Part shown: piece after piece, positions 1-11,235 of the stretch
How the letters are laid out: the number at the start of each line of letters is the position of its first letter
How positions within the stretch are numbered: position 1 is the stretch's first letter
Assembly (NCBI RefSeq): GCF_050624435.1
Contig: NC_134534.1
Coordinates: forward strand, 69,401,501-69,465,500
From: Tenrec ecaudatus
Lineage: Eukaryota > Chordata > Mammalia > Afrosoricida > Tenrecidae
Length of the DNA stretch: 64,000 bases
Reading direction: 5' to 3'
Program-made: the position numbers and the translations under genes
The notes under the pieces: model-generated
Told to the model about the DNA's origin: nothing
Seen by the model: the letters and a program-made list of their open reading frames with translations, nothing else
Databases searched by the model: none

Positions 1-944
1 AAGCTGGATCAATAGAAACAGAACAAATAGAATGGAAAGAACCAGAATGGTGACACGATATAAAAATTGTAACCAATGTCATGGAACAATTTGCATAAAA
101 ATTGTTCAGTGGGAGCTTAATTTGCTATAAAGGTGTTGATCTAAAATATATTTTTAAAATAGTTCACTGCAAAAAAAATAAATAAAAATTAAAAATTAAA
201 AAAAATAGTTCACTGCTTTTCTAAATTTACCTTAAAAAATTTAAAGCTAAATTTAAAAATAGGAGAAAGAAAAAATGACTAAAAATCGCTGCACTAACAT
301 AAAATAAAATAATTTTAAAAATTGAATTTGTTTATTTATTTGTTAGGTGCCATCAATCTATTTTGAAAACATAAACTCTTAAAAGCAGTAAAACTGTTTT
401 CTTATTCAATTTTTATCCCTTCGTGACAGAATTTAATATAGTGTTTTAACCTAATAGGTCATCAAGAAATTTCCAGTGCGAGTGGGTTAACTTATCTTGA
501 AGCATGTACAAGAGCTGCTTCTTGAACAATATGGTTCAGCTTGTCTGAGGAGATTAAATACCATAGTTTTTTGTTTCTGTGTTTGTTTTTAATAAAACTT
601 ATTGCATTAATTTGTCAAGGCAATTTATTGACACCAATGACATGAACCAGTAATATCCACTGGCAAGTTTTTCATCCCAATAAATTAAAACTCAATGCTT
701 CATCAACAAGGTCTTTTATATTTTTATATTTTTTCATTAGTTTTTGTGTATAATTCTAATTATACTACTACTCTGCTTATATAGGGATGAGTAAAAATGT
801 ATTGCTATGAAATAATAAAACCATTATTTTTTGAAATCAGGTTTTTGTAGGCCCTTATTCTAACTAAACTGGCCTGCTGAGGCCCTAGCGGTTCGAAAGC
901 AGAGTACAGTCCCTCGCATTGCTTTTCCCTCTCTTTTCCAAGAA
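1..944. other. Unassigned AT-rich DNA
   Basis: No gene, RNA or recognisable repeat is visible. The stretch is strongly AT-rich with many short A and T runs. It may contain very old repeat remnants that cannot be recognised by eye. Confidence 0.5.
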
Positions 945-1290
945 GGATGTGCTTGCCTACTAAGCAAAAGGTTGGTGGTTTGACCCTATCAGCCCCTTCT
1001 CAAGCAATCCGTTCCTGTAAAGATGCCCCCAGGTCCATACGTACACCCATGGAGTTGATTCTGACACTATACAGGGTTTCCTGAGATTGGGAGTGCTTAC
1101 GGGGGCAGTTAGCTGCTTTTTTCTCCCATGGAGCAACTGGTGAGTTTGAACTGCTAACTTTTCAAAACCCACAGTGCCCCAGGGGCTCCTTCCATAAAGA
1201 TTGCCATTCTCAAAACCCTATGGAGCCGTTCTATCCAATAGGGTTGCTATGAGTCGGCGGAATTGACTCAGGAGGTTTGTTGTTTTAATA
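945..1290 (+). repeat. AfroSINE, interrupted by a second AfroSINE
   Basis: A tRNA-derived afrotherian SINE in sense orientation. The 5' part shows a tRNA-like B-box region (aaaaggttggtggtttgacc) and the 3' part ends in the family tail (gggttgctatgagtcgg). The two halves are separated by an antisense AfroSINE at about 1026-1189. The flanks of the inner copy look like a decayed 14-bp duplication: ttcctgtaaagatg at 1012-1025 and ttccataaagattg at 1190-1203. Confidence 0.75.
1026..1189 (-). repeat. AfroSINE nested inside another AfroSINE
   Basis: Antisense SINE: the reverse complement of the family tail (atggagttgattctgac) comes first and the 5' start (ggggctcc, read in reverse) last. It sits in the gtaaagat motif of the outer SINE, the same site used by three other insertions in this window. 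Confidence 0.7.
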
Positions 1291-2572
1291 GGACTGTCTT
1301 AGTACTTGACATTATTTGGAGACGAGTACTTCTTTGGAAGTTTCTGAGTAACAGATGGCAAACAGCTGTACACTCACTCTTTTTACCATTATAATCTTTC
1401 CAAGAAACCAGATGTGAATACAAAATTTGTTCATTTTATTTAATATATAGAATTTGTTCTTTAGGCAAAAAACTATTTATTTGGTTGTTTTCTGAATAGG
1501 CCAATGTAATGTCTATAAGCTAAATAAAAGCTTTTGTTACTTTTATTTAACAAACCATCCAACAGGTTTAAAGGCCTGTCTTTATCCTAGAATTTCATAG
1601 ACTTTCTTGTTCATTACACAACACACTGCACTATGCAAATGTAACTCAGAAGACTGAGTTCTCTTTTTCTTAAGAGTTGTAAAATGTAATTTACTTATTA
1701 TTTTGACATCTCTGATTTTCTTTGCATCAATTAAACTTCCCAGTTAGACCGTTGAAAGACTAGTCACAATATTTTTGTAGTTGCCTATAAAAGACAGATT
1801 TAGCAAGTATTTTCCAACAAACCTTTCTTGAAAATAGAACAATCCCAAAACATTGTTAACCCTTTCTTATGCTAAACAGTTCTTTCTGGTTTTACTTGAC
1901 AAAAGCTTTGGTTTCAAGTGTAAACATCAAAGTAGAAGTGGAATCAAAGTAGATTATTTCCTCACTGCTTTGCATCAATGCAGATTTCTAATGAGTGGTT
2001 TAATTACCATTAATGTCCCCAATTACATATGAAAGCTAGAAGTTAGAAAGCAGTACACTTTTGAGATTCACTACCATGATTTTTATTCATTTGGAAAACA
2101 AATATAAGTAATTAGAAAAATAAACTCTTCATGAAAATGAATTCTCCTACATTTTATTTTTTAAATGTGTTTAATTTTCCCTTCCAACAATAAACCCTGC
2201 AAACACTGAGATATCTTTCAATGACCTTTAAAAATTATTTTTAGTCTTGGCCTTTTTTCCTGACTTGTTCCTTTCAAGGAATTATTTCTTCTTCCATTTA
2301 TTTTTTACTAAAATAATGATTAAAATAATAGTAGTTAATCATCTTGCAACTCTCACTACAAGTGAGACTTTTAAAGATCAAGTCCAGTTGATTTAATTAA
2401 CTATCACAATATCCTGATGAGGAAGATCCCACAATTAGCTCTCTATTTTACAGACAAAAACTGAGGTTTGGGAATACAAATACTCCTGAATTTACGCCAG
2501 GGCTCATTCCCAAGGCTCTCATAAATTGACTTTGATGGAAGTGGAATACTTTATTTATTTTTTTTCTACTTA
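1291..2572. other. Unassigned AT-rich DNA
   Basis: No coding potential and no recognisable repeat by eye. Base composition matches the left end of the window. No long open frames are present. Confidence 0.5.
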
Positions 2573-2853
2573 AAAAAAAAAAACATTTTATTAGGGGCTC
2601 ATACAGCTCTTATCACAGTTCATACATATACATACATCAATCGTATAAAGCATATCTGTACATTCTTTGCCCTAATCATTTTCTTTTTTTCCTCCTCTTT
2701 TCTTTTTTTACATTTTATTAGGGACTCATACAACTCTTATCACCATCCATACATATACATATATCAATTGTATAAAGCACATCCATACATTCCCCGCCCC
2801 AATCATTCTTAAAGCATTTGCTCTCCACTTAAGCCCTTTGCATCAGGTCCTCT
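2573..2853 (-). mobile_element. L1 3' end, dimeric-tail subfamily
   Basis: A severely 5'-truncated L1 in antisense. It contains two successive copies of the L1 terminal module (attttattagg...ctcata...atacatcaat), joined by a pyrimidine linker (cctcctcttttctttttt). The same two-unit arrangement with the same linker recurs at 3620-4442, 12490-13175, 46026-46200 and 47767-48063, so it is a subfamily trait and not a local duplication. Confidence 0.8.
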
Positions 2854-3601
2854 TTTTTTTTTTTTTAAAGATGTTTTTTTTTTTTAAGATGTTTTCACTA
2901 CTATTTATCTTTTATTAGCAGTGTCTCTGTAAATCTGACCTAAAATCTGTCTTAGGGCATTGTCATAAGAATGATAAAATCAGCAAATTACTGGCTTTTA
3001 CATTGTAATATATTTTACTACAGATAAGATAAAGCAAAACAAAGAACAACATGAAAAGTGAAGTTCCTGGTAACTGGAACACCTGGTAAGTCAAGGACTA
3101 ACCTTGACAATGGCTTTACTCTAGGTCAAACCACCAGGAAGAAGCAGAGCTTGAAAGTCCTATCTTCAGAGTGCATTGCACTAAGTCATCAGGCCATTGT
3201 GCTTCAACTCACAAATTCCTGATTGATGAAAATGTTAAGGTGATAGGACCTTCCTGGGTGGTGAAAGCTGAGGACAGGCTGGGCTACTTTCAGAAAGGTG
3301 GAATGTTTGAGTCTTCTCAGAGCCAATTCAGAATAAGGAGTGAAACACCTATATCTGAGAAATCAGCCACTGAAAATCAGGGAAGGGCTGCCTCCACTCT
3401 GACACAGATATGGTCACCATGAATTTGAATCAACTTTTGGTTTACTGGTTTTGGGTTTACCAATCAAACCAATGTTTTACTGGTTATTTAGGATCAGTAA
3501 TCAAAAGTTTTGGTCACATTACTGCAGTTACTCATCACAATATCCTCACAAGGAATCTTAATTACAGTTAGTTCTATTTTGTAGAAAAAGAACTGAGTTT
3601 T
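2854..3601. other. Unassigned stretch with an AfroSINE-like 3' tail
   Basis: Mostly unassigned. Near 3405-3450 the text (atggtcaccatgaatttgaatcaac, then a T/G-rich tail) resembles a decayed AfroSINE end. An 83-codon open frame at 3171-3422 overlaps it and shows no known domain, so I do not call it a gene. Confidence 0.4.
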
Positions 3602-4460
3602 AGAACTACAAGTTGTCATGAATATATGTATGTGTATATATATATTATATTAAATGAAGGGGGAAGTGCAGAGTGGAGACCCAAGGCCCAAGTGTCGGCC
3701 AATGGAGATCCCCTCATAGAGGGGTTTAGGAGAGGAGATGGGTTAATTAGGGTGTGAGGTAATATCGATGAAGAACACAGCTTTCCCCCAGATCCTGGAT
3801 GCTTCCTCCCCCCAACTACCATGACCCGAATTCTACTTTGCAGGACTGGATAGGACAGAGGCTGTACACTGGTACATATGAGGGTTGGAGGTACAGGGAA
3901 TCCAGGGTGGATGATACCTTCAGGACCAAGGGTGTGAGGGACGATGCTGGGAGAGTGGAGGGTGAGTGGGTTGGAAAGGGGGAACTGATTACAAGGATCC
4001 ACATGTGACCTCTTCCCTGGGAGAGGGACAGCAGAGAAGGGGGGAAGGGAGACTCCGGATAGGGCAAGATATGACAAAATAACGAGGTATAAATTACCAA
4101 GGGCATATGAGGGAGGGGGGAAAGGGGAGGGAGGGGGGGAAAAAAAGAGGACCTGATGCAAGGGGCTTAAGTGGAGAGCAAATGCCTTGAGAATGATTGG
4201 GACAGGGAATGTATGGATGTGCTTTATACAATTGATGTATGTATATGTATGGATTGTGGTAAGAGTTGTTAGAGTCCCTAATAAAATGTAAAAGAAGAAA
4301 AGAGAAAAAAATGATTAGGGCAAAGACTGTACAGATGTGCTTTATACAATTGATGTATGTATATGTATGAACTGTGAAAAGAATTGTATCAGCCCCAATA
4401 AATTGTTAAAATAAAAAAAAAATGGAATAGAAAAAAAAAAAAAGAACTACAAGTTGTCAT
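3602..4460 (+). mobile_element. Young 5'-truncated L1 (3' UTR only) with perfect TSD
   Basis: An 823-bp insert (3620-4442) of L1 3' UTR in sense orientation, flanked by a perfect 18-bp duplication (agaactacaagttgtcat at 3602-3619 and 4443-4460). The end is dimeric, with two related terminal modules, each with its own AATAAA, then an A-rich tail. It is about 98% identical by eye to the copy at 12490-13175 over some 680 bp, so both come from a recently active subfamily. The open frames on both strands within it follow from the purine-rich sense strand and are not genes. Confidence 0.92.
4280..4402 (+). promoter_or_regulatory. Two tandem L1 polyadenylation signals
   Basis: AATAAA occurs at 4280-4285 at the end of the internal module and again at 4397-4402 at the end of the terminal module. 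The second precedes the actual A-rich tail. The other young copy has the same pair at 13024-13029 and 13141-13146. Function as poly(A) signals is inferred from position. Confidence 0.6.
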
Positions 4461-4531
4461 CTATTCATTCCAGAGCTCCATTCCCATGACTCTTACCAAT
4501 TGGCTGTGATGAAAAGTGGACTATCTCATCA

Positions 4532-4725
4532 GGAGCTCTGGTGGCGTGGTGGGTTATGAGTTGGGCTGTTAACCACAAGGTCAGCAATTTGAAACCATCA
4601 GCCACTCTACAGGAGAAAGACGAGGCTCTACAATCATAAAGCGTTACAATCTCAGGGACTCCAAGAGGCAGTTCTCCCCTGTCTTATAGGGTCCTTATGA
4701 GTCTGCATCATCTGTGACTTTGAAC
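4532..4725 (+). repeat. AfroSINE, near full length
   Basis: One of the clearest copies in the window. It has the start ggagctctggtggcgtgg, a B-box region ggtcagcaatttgaaacc, the middle section ccagccactctacagg followed by agaaagacgaggct, and the tail tatagggtccttatgagtc. These tRNA-like Pol III boxes plus the characteristic tail define the family. Confidence 0.88.
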
Positions 4726-6042
4726 AGCTGTGATTTTGAACTGCATCCACATTTTTATGAAGGATAAGGATTCTTCCTAACAGGGGAGGTTTCTGGAAAA
4801 TTATAGAAATGACTCCCTTTTTGCCCTGCAAATGAGAGACATAAATGAACCCTGAAGAATAATTTTCATATAATGAAACCTCTTTCACTCATAGTAGGAA
4901 TGAATTCTCTCTCTTTTTCCCTCAAGAATGAATTCTCTTACCTATTCTCTTGTGGGGGGAGGTCAGATGCTCACTGGCATCCTCCCTGAGGGCAATCAGT
5001 TGCCAGACAGCAGTAGGCCCCACTCCCTGCTGTTAAGGACAATGGATGCCTGCAGTCATCTATTTGGTTCCTGTAGGTGGGGTTTACACCCTACTGATAT
5101 TGGTTCCTGTGGAGATCCAGAAAACAGTCAAAGTTAACCTGCCATCCCAATTCTAGGCTCTGCCCATCTTGTCACATGTATACCCCCAATCCTTCCTCTT
5201 CCTATTGCATGTATGTCCCTAGACCACCCCAAACTCATATCACATTCTCTTACCTATTTCAACTGAGAGGGACCATTAGGATTCAGCAGAGACTGGGATC
5301 ATATAAAATAGGGCTAGGGCCACGAAATCCACTAATCACACCTGCAGTCCCTGCAATGGAGCTTTGGTTTCCTTCCATTCCTTTAAGCTTCTACTTCTTT
5401 TACAGCGCCCAATAGCCACATGCATTTTATTTTTTAAAGTATAGTCAATATCCCCATGGCAGTCATTAAATACCATTCTTAATCAATCATTTCCATCTCT
5501 GTTAATTAATCCCAGGGGGGTTTAAATTGATGTGCATTACTTTCTCCAGACAACACTGTGCATAATTTTCTGATGCTTCATTTGAAACAGAAGTGAGTTC
5601 TAATCCCCAAAAGATGTTTGATAATGGTTTAAATCTCTGTGAACTTAATTATAGATTTAGAAATTAGATTTATAAGTAGCCACAGGTTGCATGTGAAGGT
5701 TTAAGCATTCTTTAAAAAAAAAAAAAGATTATTTACTGTATTTTTCCTGAGAAATATATATATTTTAATAGATGGTTTAAGGACATTGAAAAAGAACATT
5801 TGCTATGTCATGGTATCTTCCACGTTTATTGTCCTGCTGTGTAGGCAAGCTAAAAGATGGATGAAACTGCATATTGATTCTAACGATCCCCTGGGCAAAT
5901 GCTTTATTTGTCACAGACTCCTTTATTGAACAAAATGCTTAAAAATCTTTTTTTCCAAGAAGAGCTGATCTGGATCCTAATGCGAGAAGTATGTCACTGG
6001 CTTTAGGAAAGTATACTTTGGACATGTCATAGATCTCGTCAA
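4726..6042. other. Unassigned DNA
   Basis: No supported gene. Open frames at 4928-5137 and 5176-5415 lack recognisable domains or start context. Part of 4900-5400 may be an old element, but I cannot assign it. Confidence 0.4.
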
Positions 6043-6061
6043 TCACACACACGCGCATGCG

Positions 6062-6095
<34 letters not shown>
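6043..6095. repeat. (CA)n microsatellite with a 14-bp palindrome
   Basis: An uninterrupted CA run at 6065-6094 is preceded by a short CA run and the perfect palindrome acgcgcatgcgcgt at 6051-6064. Alternating purine-pyrimidine DNA of this kind can adopt Z-form (general knowledge). Confidence 0.9.
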
Positions 6096-6096
<1 letters not shown>

Positions 6097-6292
6097 AGTC
6101 CCAAAGCCAGTTGTCCTCTCATCCGTTTCAATTCATGGTGACCTACTTATGTCAGAAAAGGGTTTCTAATGGCCAGTTGTTCAGAAGTTGATCTCCAAGC
6201 CTTTCTTCCAAGGTTTCTCTGGAAGAATTCAAACTCTCAACTGTTTTCTTAACAACAGAGCACAGTGACCATTTACAGCACCTAGGAGCTCA
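6096..6292 (-). repeat. AfroSINE, antisense
   Basis: Reverse-complement AfroSINE running from the tail (ttcaattcatggtgacc) to the 5' start (cacctaggagctc). It directly abuts the (CA)n tract, which may have grown from the SINE 3' end. Confidence 0.7.
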
Positions 6293-6831
6293 AAATATAC
6301 TTAAGTTGAGCTGAAATTAGGAGCACTATGTTGTTTGCTTACCACTACAGATAACAAGGAAAGGTCATAATCTCTTTGCAGAGTTTTGGAAGTGCCTTAA
6401 GGCTCCATTGTATTTCTTCCAGTCATTAACCAGGTATGTCAACAATCTTGCCTTCAAGCAAAGTGCACTGGAAAGTGGATTATTTCCATTCCCCAACTTC
6501 CCACTTTTGCCAGTGACCAACAAAAGGAGGGGCAGTTTCCTTTAGGGTAGCTTTTCTCAATCTATGTGTTGCAACCCCTTTGGGGATCCAATGATCCTTT
6601 CACAGGGGTTGACAAAGACCATTGAAAATGTATTTTCTGATGGTCTTAGGACCCAAGATACCACTGCTCTGGTTGTCTCCAGGCAGGTCCACCCACATGC
6701 AGATACACCGACACAGGAGTACCAAGTGTGATGACAGCATCAAACCCCATCACATATACCCCATACAAATACAGGTGGATGTAATAGGGTTGGTGCCATA
6801 AGGTAGTAATGTGGCCCAGTCACACATGTGT

Positions 6832-6898
6832 AGAGAGCAGCTACTGTGCAGAGAGCAGCTGCTGTGTTGAAAGCAGCTACTCTGTTGAAAGCAGCAGG
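6832..6898. repeat. Short tandem repeat in SPIN 5' non-coding region
   Basis: Four imperfect units of about 18-20 bp built on gagagcagctactgtg and gaaagcagctactctgttg. They lie upstream of the transposase relic. They could be native to the SPIN 5' region or a local expansion. Confidence 0.7.
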
Positions 6899-7220
6899 AT
6901 TGGAGGTAAAATGACATGTTGTGAATTATAATTACTGGGTTAATGTAAAATCATGTACTGTAAAATCATCAACTACTGCAAAAAAATGTCTGCACCATGG
7001 GAACTTAATCTGGATGCTTTTCGGTCTATTAATATTCAGCTGTGGTTGATGTGAATACTGCCCCTTGTGAAAATAACAGGTATGTAAAAAAAAATACAGA
7101 GAATGGTAAATCATAGGAAACTTTAATAAATTTTGTTGACTGAACTGTGCCATGTATCATCTTTTGAATTATTAAAGCTAGTATTATATATTATTTTCAT
7201 TAGCAAACCATTCCGTGACA

Positions 7221-9024
7221 ATGGATCATGTAGAGAAGAATGTTAAGAAAAGAAAATGTGGAGAGCAAATGCCTTGAGAATGATTGGGGCAGGGAAAAAG
7301 AAAAGAAAATGTAGTGAGGATTTTTTTCAGTATGGTTTTACCTCAATACTTACAGCAGGGATTGAGAAACCACAGTGTGTTATTTGTTGTAAAGTTCTAT
7401 CAGCCGAATCAATGAAGCCAAACAAACTAAAATGCCATTTTGATAGCAAGCATCCAAACTTTGCCGGCAAGGATACCAACTATTTTAGAAAGAAAGCTGA
7501 TGGACTCAAGAAAGTCAGACTTGACACTAGTGGCCACTGAAGCTTCATATGTGGTGGCACTCCGAATCTCCAGAGCCATGAAACCTCACACCATTGCTGA
7601 GGATTTCCTGTAGCCAGCAGCCAAAGACATTGTTCGAGTTATGTTCAGAGATGAATTTGTTATGAAACTGAGTTCAATTTCCTTATCTAACAACACTGCC
7701 TACAGAAGGACAGATGACATACCTGCTCATATTCTTGATCAGGTAATCCACGAAATTAAATCTGCTCCCCTTCCAATATGTAGCATCCAGCTTGATGAAT
7801 CTCCAGACATTGCAAACTGTGCACAGTTACTGGTTTACGTGAGGTACAGTAATTGTGCCAACTTTAAAGATGAGTTTCTTTTTGCAAACCTCTTGAAATG
7901 ATAACTACTGCTCGTGATGTATTTGACACAGTTGGTTCATTTCTGAAAGAGCATAAGAGCTCTTGGGAAAAGGTTTGTGGTGTTTGCACAGATAGTGCTC
8001 CAGCTATGCTAGGATGTCGATCTGGATGTCAATGTTTGGTCCTGAATGAGTTACTCACTGTATGATTCATCGGCAAATATTAGCAATGAAGCCACTGCCA
8101 CAAGAGTTATAAGAAATGGAACGCATCATAAATTCTGTCAGTTTTGTAAAGGAAAGCACTTTAAACAGTCGATTGTTTTTGAAACTGCAATGAATTGGAT
8201 GCACTGAATAATGCCCTGCTATTTCACACTAAAGTGAGATGGTTGCCAAGAGGAAAAGTTTTCAGATGTATTCTTGAGCTGCATGATATACTCAAAACAT
8301 TTTTAATCAGAAAGTAAGACCGCAGTTTGAAGCACTTTTCAGTGATAAAAGTGAACTGCAGAAAATAGTTTACTTGTTTGCCGTCCTTGCCATCTTGAAT
8401 GAGTTAAATTTATCACTGCAAGGACCAAACGTAACATGCCTCGAATTGTCTGAAAAGATCTGAACATTCCAAATGAAACTTCAGCTTTGGCCAAAAAAAA
8501 AAGATGAAAATAAAATTTACATGTTGCCTACCTGCTTTCTTTGAGGACTATGACATTGAACCAGACCAAAGAATTAAGATGATATGATAATTTCTGTGAA
8601 AGAACACTTGCACATGCTTGCAGATGAAATTTCATCGTACTTTCCAAATCTGCCTTACACTCTATTTGCACTTGCCAGAAACCCATTCACAGTCGAAGTT
8701 AAAGATATTCCTCAGACTATACAAGAGGAGTTCATTGAACTTATTAACAGCGATGCAGCAAGAACTGATTTCTTGACAATGCCAGTTACAAAATCTGGAT
8801 CAAGTGTTTGCAGTCATACCTGTTCTGTCTGAGACTGTATTGCACCTTCTTCTTCCATTTCCAACACCATATCTTTGTGCAACAGGGTTTTTCAGCTTGT
8901 TGGTTATGGAATATAAATACAGAAGTAGACTTGTTGTGGAAGATGATCTTTGTTGTGCTCTTGCAAAGACTGCCCCGAGAACTTTTGACCTGGTGAGAAA
9001 GAAGCTATCTCAACCTTCGCACTG
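7221..9024 (+). pseudogene. SPIN hAT transposase relic
   Basis: The reading starts at ATG 7221 (MDHVEKNVKKRKC) and ends at TGA 9022-9024 after LSQPSH, about 580 codons once a 53-bp extra segment is discounted, which is close to the family length. In order: a BED-type zinc finger with CVICCKVLSAESM and KCHFDSKHP (within 7312-7540); the first catalytic aspartate block LDESPDIANCAQLLVYVRY near 7790; the second block VCTDSAPAMLGCRSGCQ near 7975; and the C-terminal hAT dimerisation region ending LVVEDDLCCALAKTAPRTF. Several frameshifts and premature stops interrupt it, so it is dead. The largest lesion is the micro-insertion at 7259-7297, which also supplies a spurious upstream ATG. Confidence 0.88.
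7245..7311 (+). mobile_element. 39-nt L1-tail micro-insertion with 14-bp TSD in SPIN
   Basis: The 14-mer aagaaaagaaaatg occurs at 7245-7258 and again at 7298-7311. Between them lies a 39-nt insert (7259-7297) matching an internal part of the L1 terminal module (tggagagcaaatgccttgag and onward; compare 4172-4210). There is no poly(A) beyond what the target supplies. It looks like an L1-machinery insertion primed at an internal site of the L1 RNA. It adds 53 bp and shifts the transposase frame. Confidence 0.82.
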
Positions 9025-9366
9025 ACATTGGTCCTTTATGCATACTGTCTCAAAATGTAGCGATGTAGTTTACTGTTATTATATTAAGATTGTTACTCAT
9101 GCTACACCATGCTTCAAGACAAAATTTCATTTATTTGTAATTAGAAATAAATTTCCATAATATATAATTACATATTGCTTTTGTGATTAATCACTATGCT
9201 TTAATTATGTTCAGTTTGTTACAATGAAACTACATCCTGCATATCATATATTTACATTAACATTCATAAGAGTAGCAAAATTACTGTTATAAAGTAGCAA
9301 TGAAAATAATTTTATGGTTGGGAGTCACCACAACAAGAACTGCATTAGGAAGGTTGAGAACCACTG

Positions 9367-9849
9367 CCTTAGGTGCTTCCCTTGGTGTGTTCTGGATACA
9401 AACTGGCTCAGTGGGGTCCTATAATCATGTGTCATGCCCTGGCTGCCTTGGTTGGGAGGCTATGAACCATTCCCTTAAGCTCTTCTGTCTAATGTAATGT
9501 ATGCGTTCCAGGCATGGTCCCATTCCTGCTTCTGGTGGACCACTTGCAGCTGTGATATGTTGAGCTAATCATCCTGTTGTGACAGCTTCCTCTGCCCTCC
9601 CATATACTTTTTAAGTCTCTGAATTTCAGCAAACCCTAAGATGCCATTATGACCTTGTGCTGATGATCTCCCTCAACTGCATGATGTGACGCTGTCTTTG
9701 TTCTGTGTAAGACTTAATACATGTTCTTTCTACGTTATGTTTGAGATTTGTGGTCTCCTTTGAACGCTAGCACAATACACATAATACTCTCAGGTATAAT
9801 ATTTACAAGGTGTTTTCTGGAAGGAGTGAGTGGATCAAACCCACTGCCA
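9367..9849. other. Unassigned DNA
   Basis: No gene or repeat recognised. It contains a mildly GC-richer, SINE-or-LTR-like texture around 9400-9770 that I could not match to any family. Confidence 0.4.
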
Positions 9850-10015
9850 TCCAGTTGAGGTAGTGTAATGGTCATGAGTTGAATTGCTAACTAAGACCAG
9901 CATTTCCACACCACCAGCTGCTCCTCGGGAGAAAGACGGAGCTTTTTCTCCCGTAAAGAGTTACAGTTTTATAAACTCACAGAGTTGCATGTTGACTACC
10001 TGACTGTTACCTGGC
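9850..10015 (+). repeat. AfroSINE, sense
   Basis: Recognisable by caccaccagctgctcctc, then gggagaaagacggagctt and cccgtaaagagttacag. Both ends are diverged. Confidence 0.75.
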
Positions 10016-10029
10016 ACCACGTTTTGTTT

Positions 10030-10215
10030 TTGGTTTGGGTTGCTATCCAGTTGAGTTTAACTCACAGCGATCCTTTAGGACAGAGTAGAACTGCTCCCTG
10101 GGATTTCTGAGACTATAAGTCCTCCTGAGAGCAGGCGGCCTCCTATTTCTCCCCTGGATTGACTGGTGAGCTTGAACCAAAGACCGTGTAGTTAATAACC
10201 CAATATATTACCCTG
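10030..10215 (-). repeat. AfroSINE, antisense
   Basis: Begins with the reverse-complement tail (gagtttaactcacagcgatc), runs through aggacagagtagaactgc, and ends near the tRNA-like start. It forms a tail-to-tail pair with the preceding SINE. Confidence 0.78.
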
Positions 10216-11099
10216 TCTCCAGAATAAATCAAGAGACCTGAGAGATTAAAAGGAAATTTGTTTTTAGAGAAAAGGCACTACCGAGCACGTGTTGGTAGAA
10301 AGTTCCACATGCCATGCTCCAGAGATCTCACATAGGGAGGGAAGCTTCCAAATCCTTGCTTCTGATTATTTAAAAAGAATAAAAGTGTCAATTTAGCATT
10401 TGTATTGTGTTACCCCCCCAAAGCAAAGTTTTAAAAAGAGTGAGCGCTTAAATTGTTTATGATGGACATAAATGCTACAGTTATCTGATGTTTATTTTAT
10501 TGTGAACCCATAAGTACTTTCTCCATGGATTTCTATGGCTAGATTGCAGGCAGTCCATCTGGAACATTAAAATGAAAACTCATCAGCCTCTATCAATACT
10601 GCATGAATCTCACTGAAATGAACTTAAAGTAACATCAAACTCAAAATAGAAACGTAGCCCTCTTGGGTTCCCTTGGGCAGGGACGGAAGACCGTCTTTAA
10701 TTTCGGAACTTTCTTGTCTGAAATTGACATGCTTTCTCCTTCAGCATCCTTCTGCACCACCCTAAGTGCTCTAAGTTGGAGCCTGAGAAACGCTGTGAGA
10801 ACCCTTGGAATTTAAATGATCTGAGAGTCATAAAGTGGAATTTTAGAAGAACAGGTCCTGACAGAAAGCTCCCTCACATTATCCATTATCCCTCTGATGA
10901 AGAGGTATCCTGTTTAATAGGTGTAGCTTAAAAAAAAAATTCTCTACTTTTTTTTTTGTCTTAAAGAAGAAATTTGCCAACTCATGATGAGTATAATGAA
11001 AAGGTAGGAAGAATGGATCTTTCCCGGAGCAAAGGAACAATCTCTTAGCCTTCTTGTAGCACATAGGCTCACTCCTCAGTACTGTATTATTTCATTAAA
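10216..11099. other. Unassigned DNA
   Basis: No coding features or clear repeats. Short open frames have no recognisable content. Confidence 0.45.
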
Positions 11100-11235
11100 T
11101 GAGTTAATCCCGTGGGAGAAATCCTAGGGAGTCTGCTCCCATAAAGACTGAATGCTATGCAGCCCCATTGGAGCAGTGCTTCTGTTTTGCCCAATCACAT
11201 CGCTGCAAGTTGGAACGGACCCAAAGCAGAGAGTT
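11100..11235 (+). repeat. AfroSINE 3' half
   Basis: Contains gggagaaatcctagggag, then ctcccataaagactgaatg and a decayed tail. The tRNA-like 5' half is missing or unrecognisable. Confidence 0.6.

Larger units (their letters stand above)
6548..9366 (+). mobile_element. SPIN (Space Invaders) hAT DNA transposon, near full length
   Basis: Left terminal inverted repeat: ttctcaatctatgtgttgc and then aacccctttggggatcc. Right terminus: aaggttgagaaccactg. Both match the SPIN termini I recall (ttctcaacctgtgggtcgcg at one end and ggttgagaaccactg at the other). The flanking octamers ctttaggg (6540-6547) and ccttaggt (9367-9374) agree at 6 of 8 positions around a central TA, as expected for a decayed 8-bp hAT duplication. 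The element is about 2.8 kb and contains a relic of the whole transposase gene. SPIN is known from horizontal transfer among tetrapods, including the tenrec. Confidence 0.9.

Noticed and set aside
3616-4161. 181-codon antisense open frame, with a 146-codon counterpart at 12465-12905
   Set aside because: Both lie in antisense of nearly identical L1 3' UTRs. The purine-rich sense strand makes stops rare on the other strand. The copies are too young for the shared frame to show selection.
7256-7540. A domesticated BED-finger host gene
   Set aside because: It is the 5' part of the SPIN transposase relic, opened by a spurious ATG from the micro-insertion and closed by a stop, with the rest of the transposase broken downstream.
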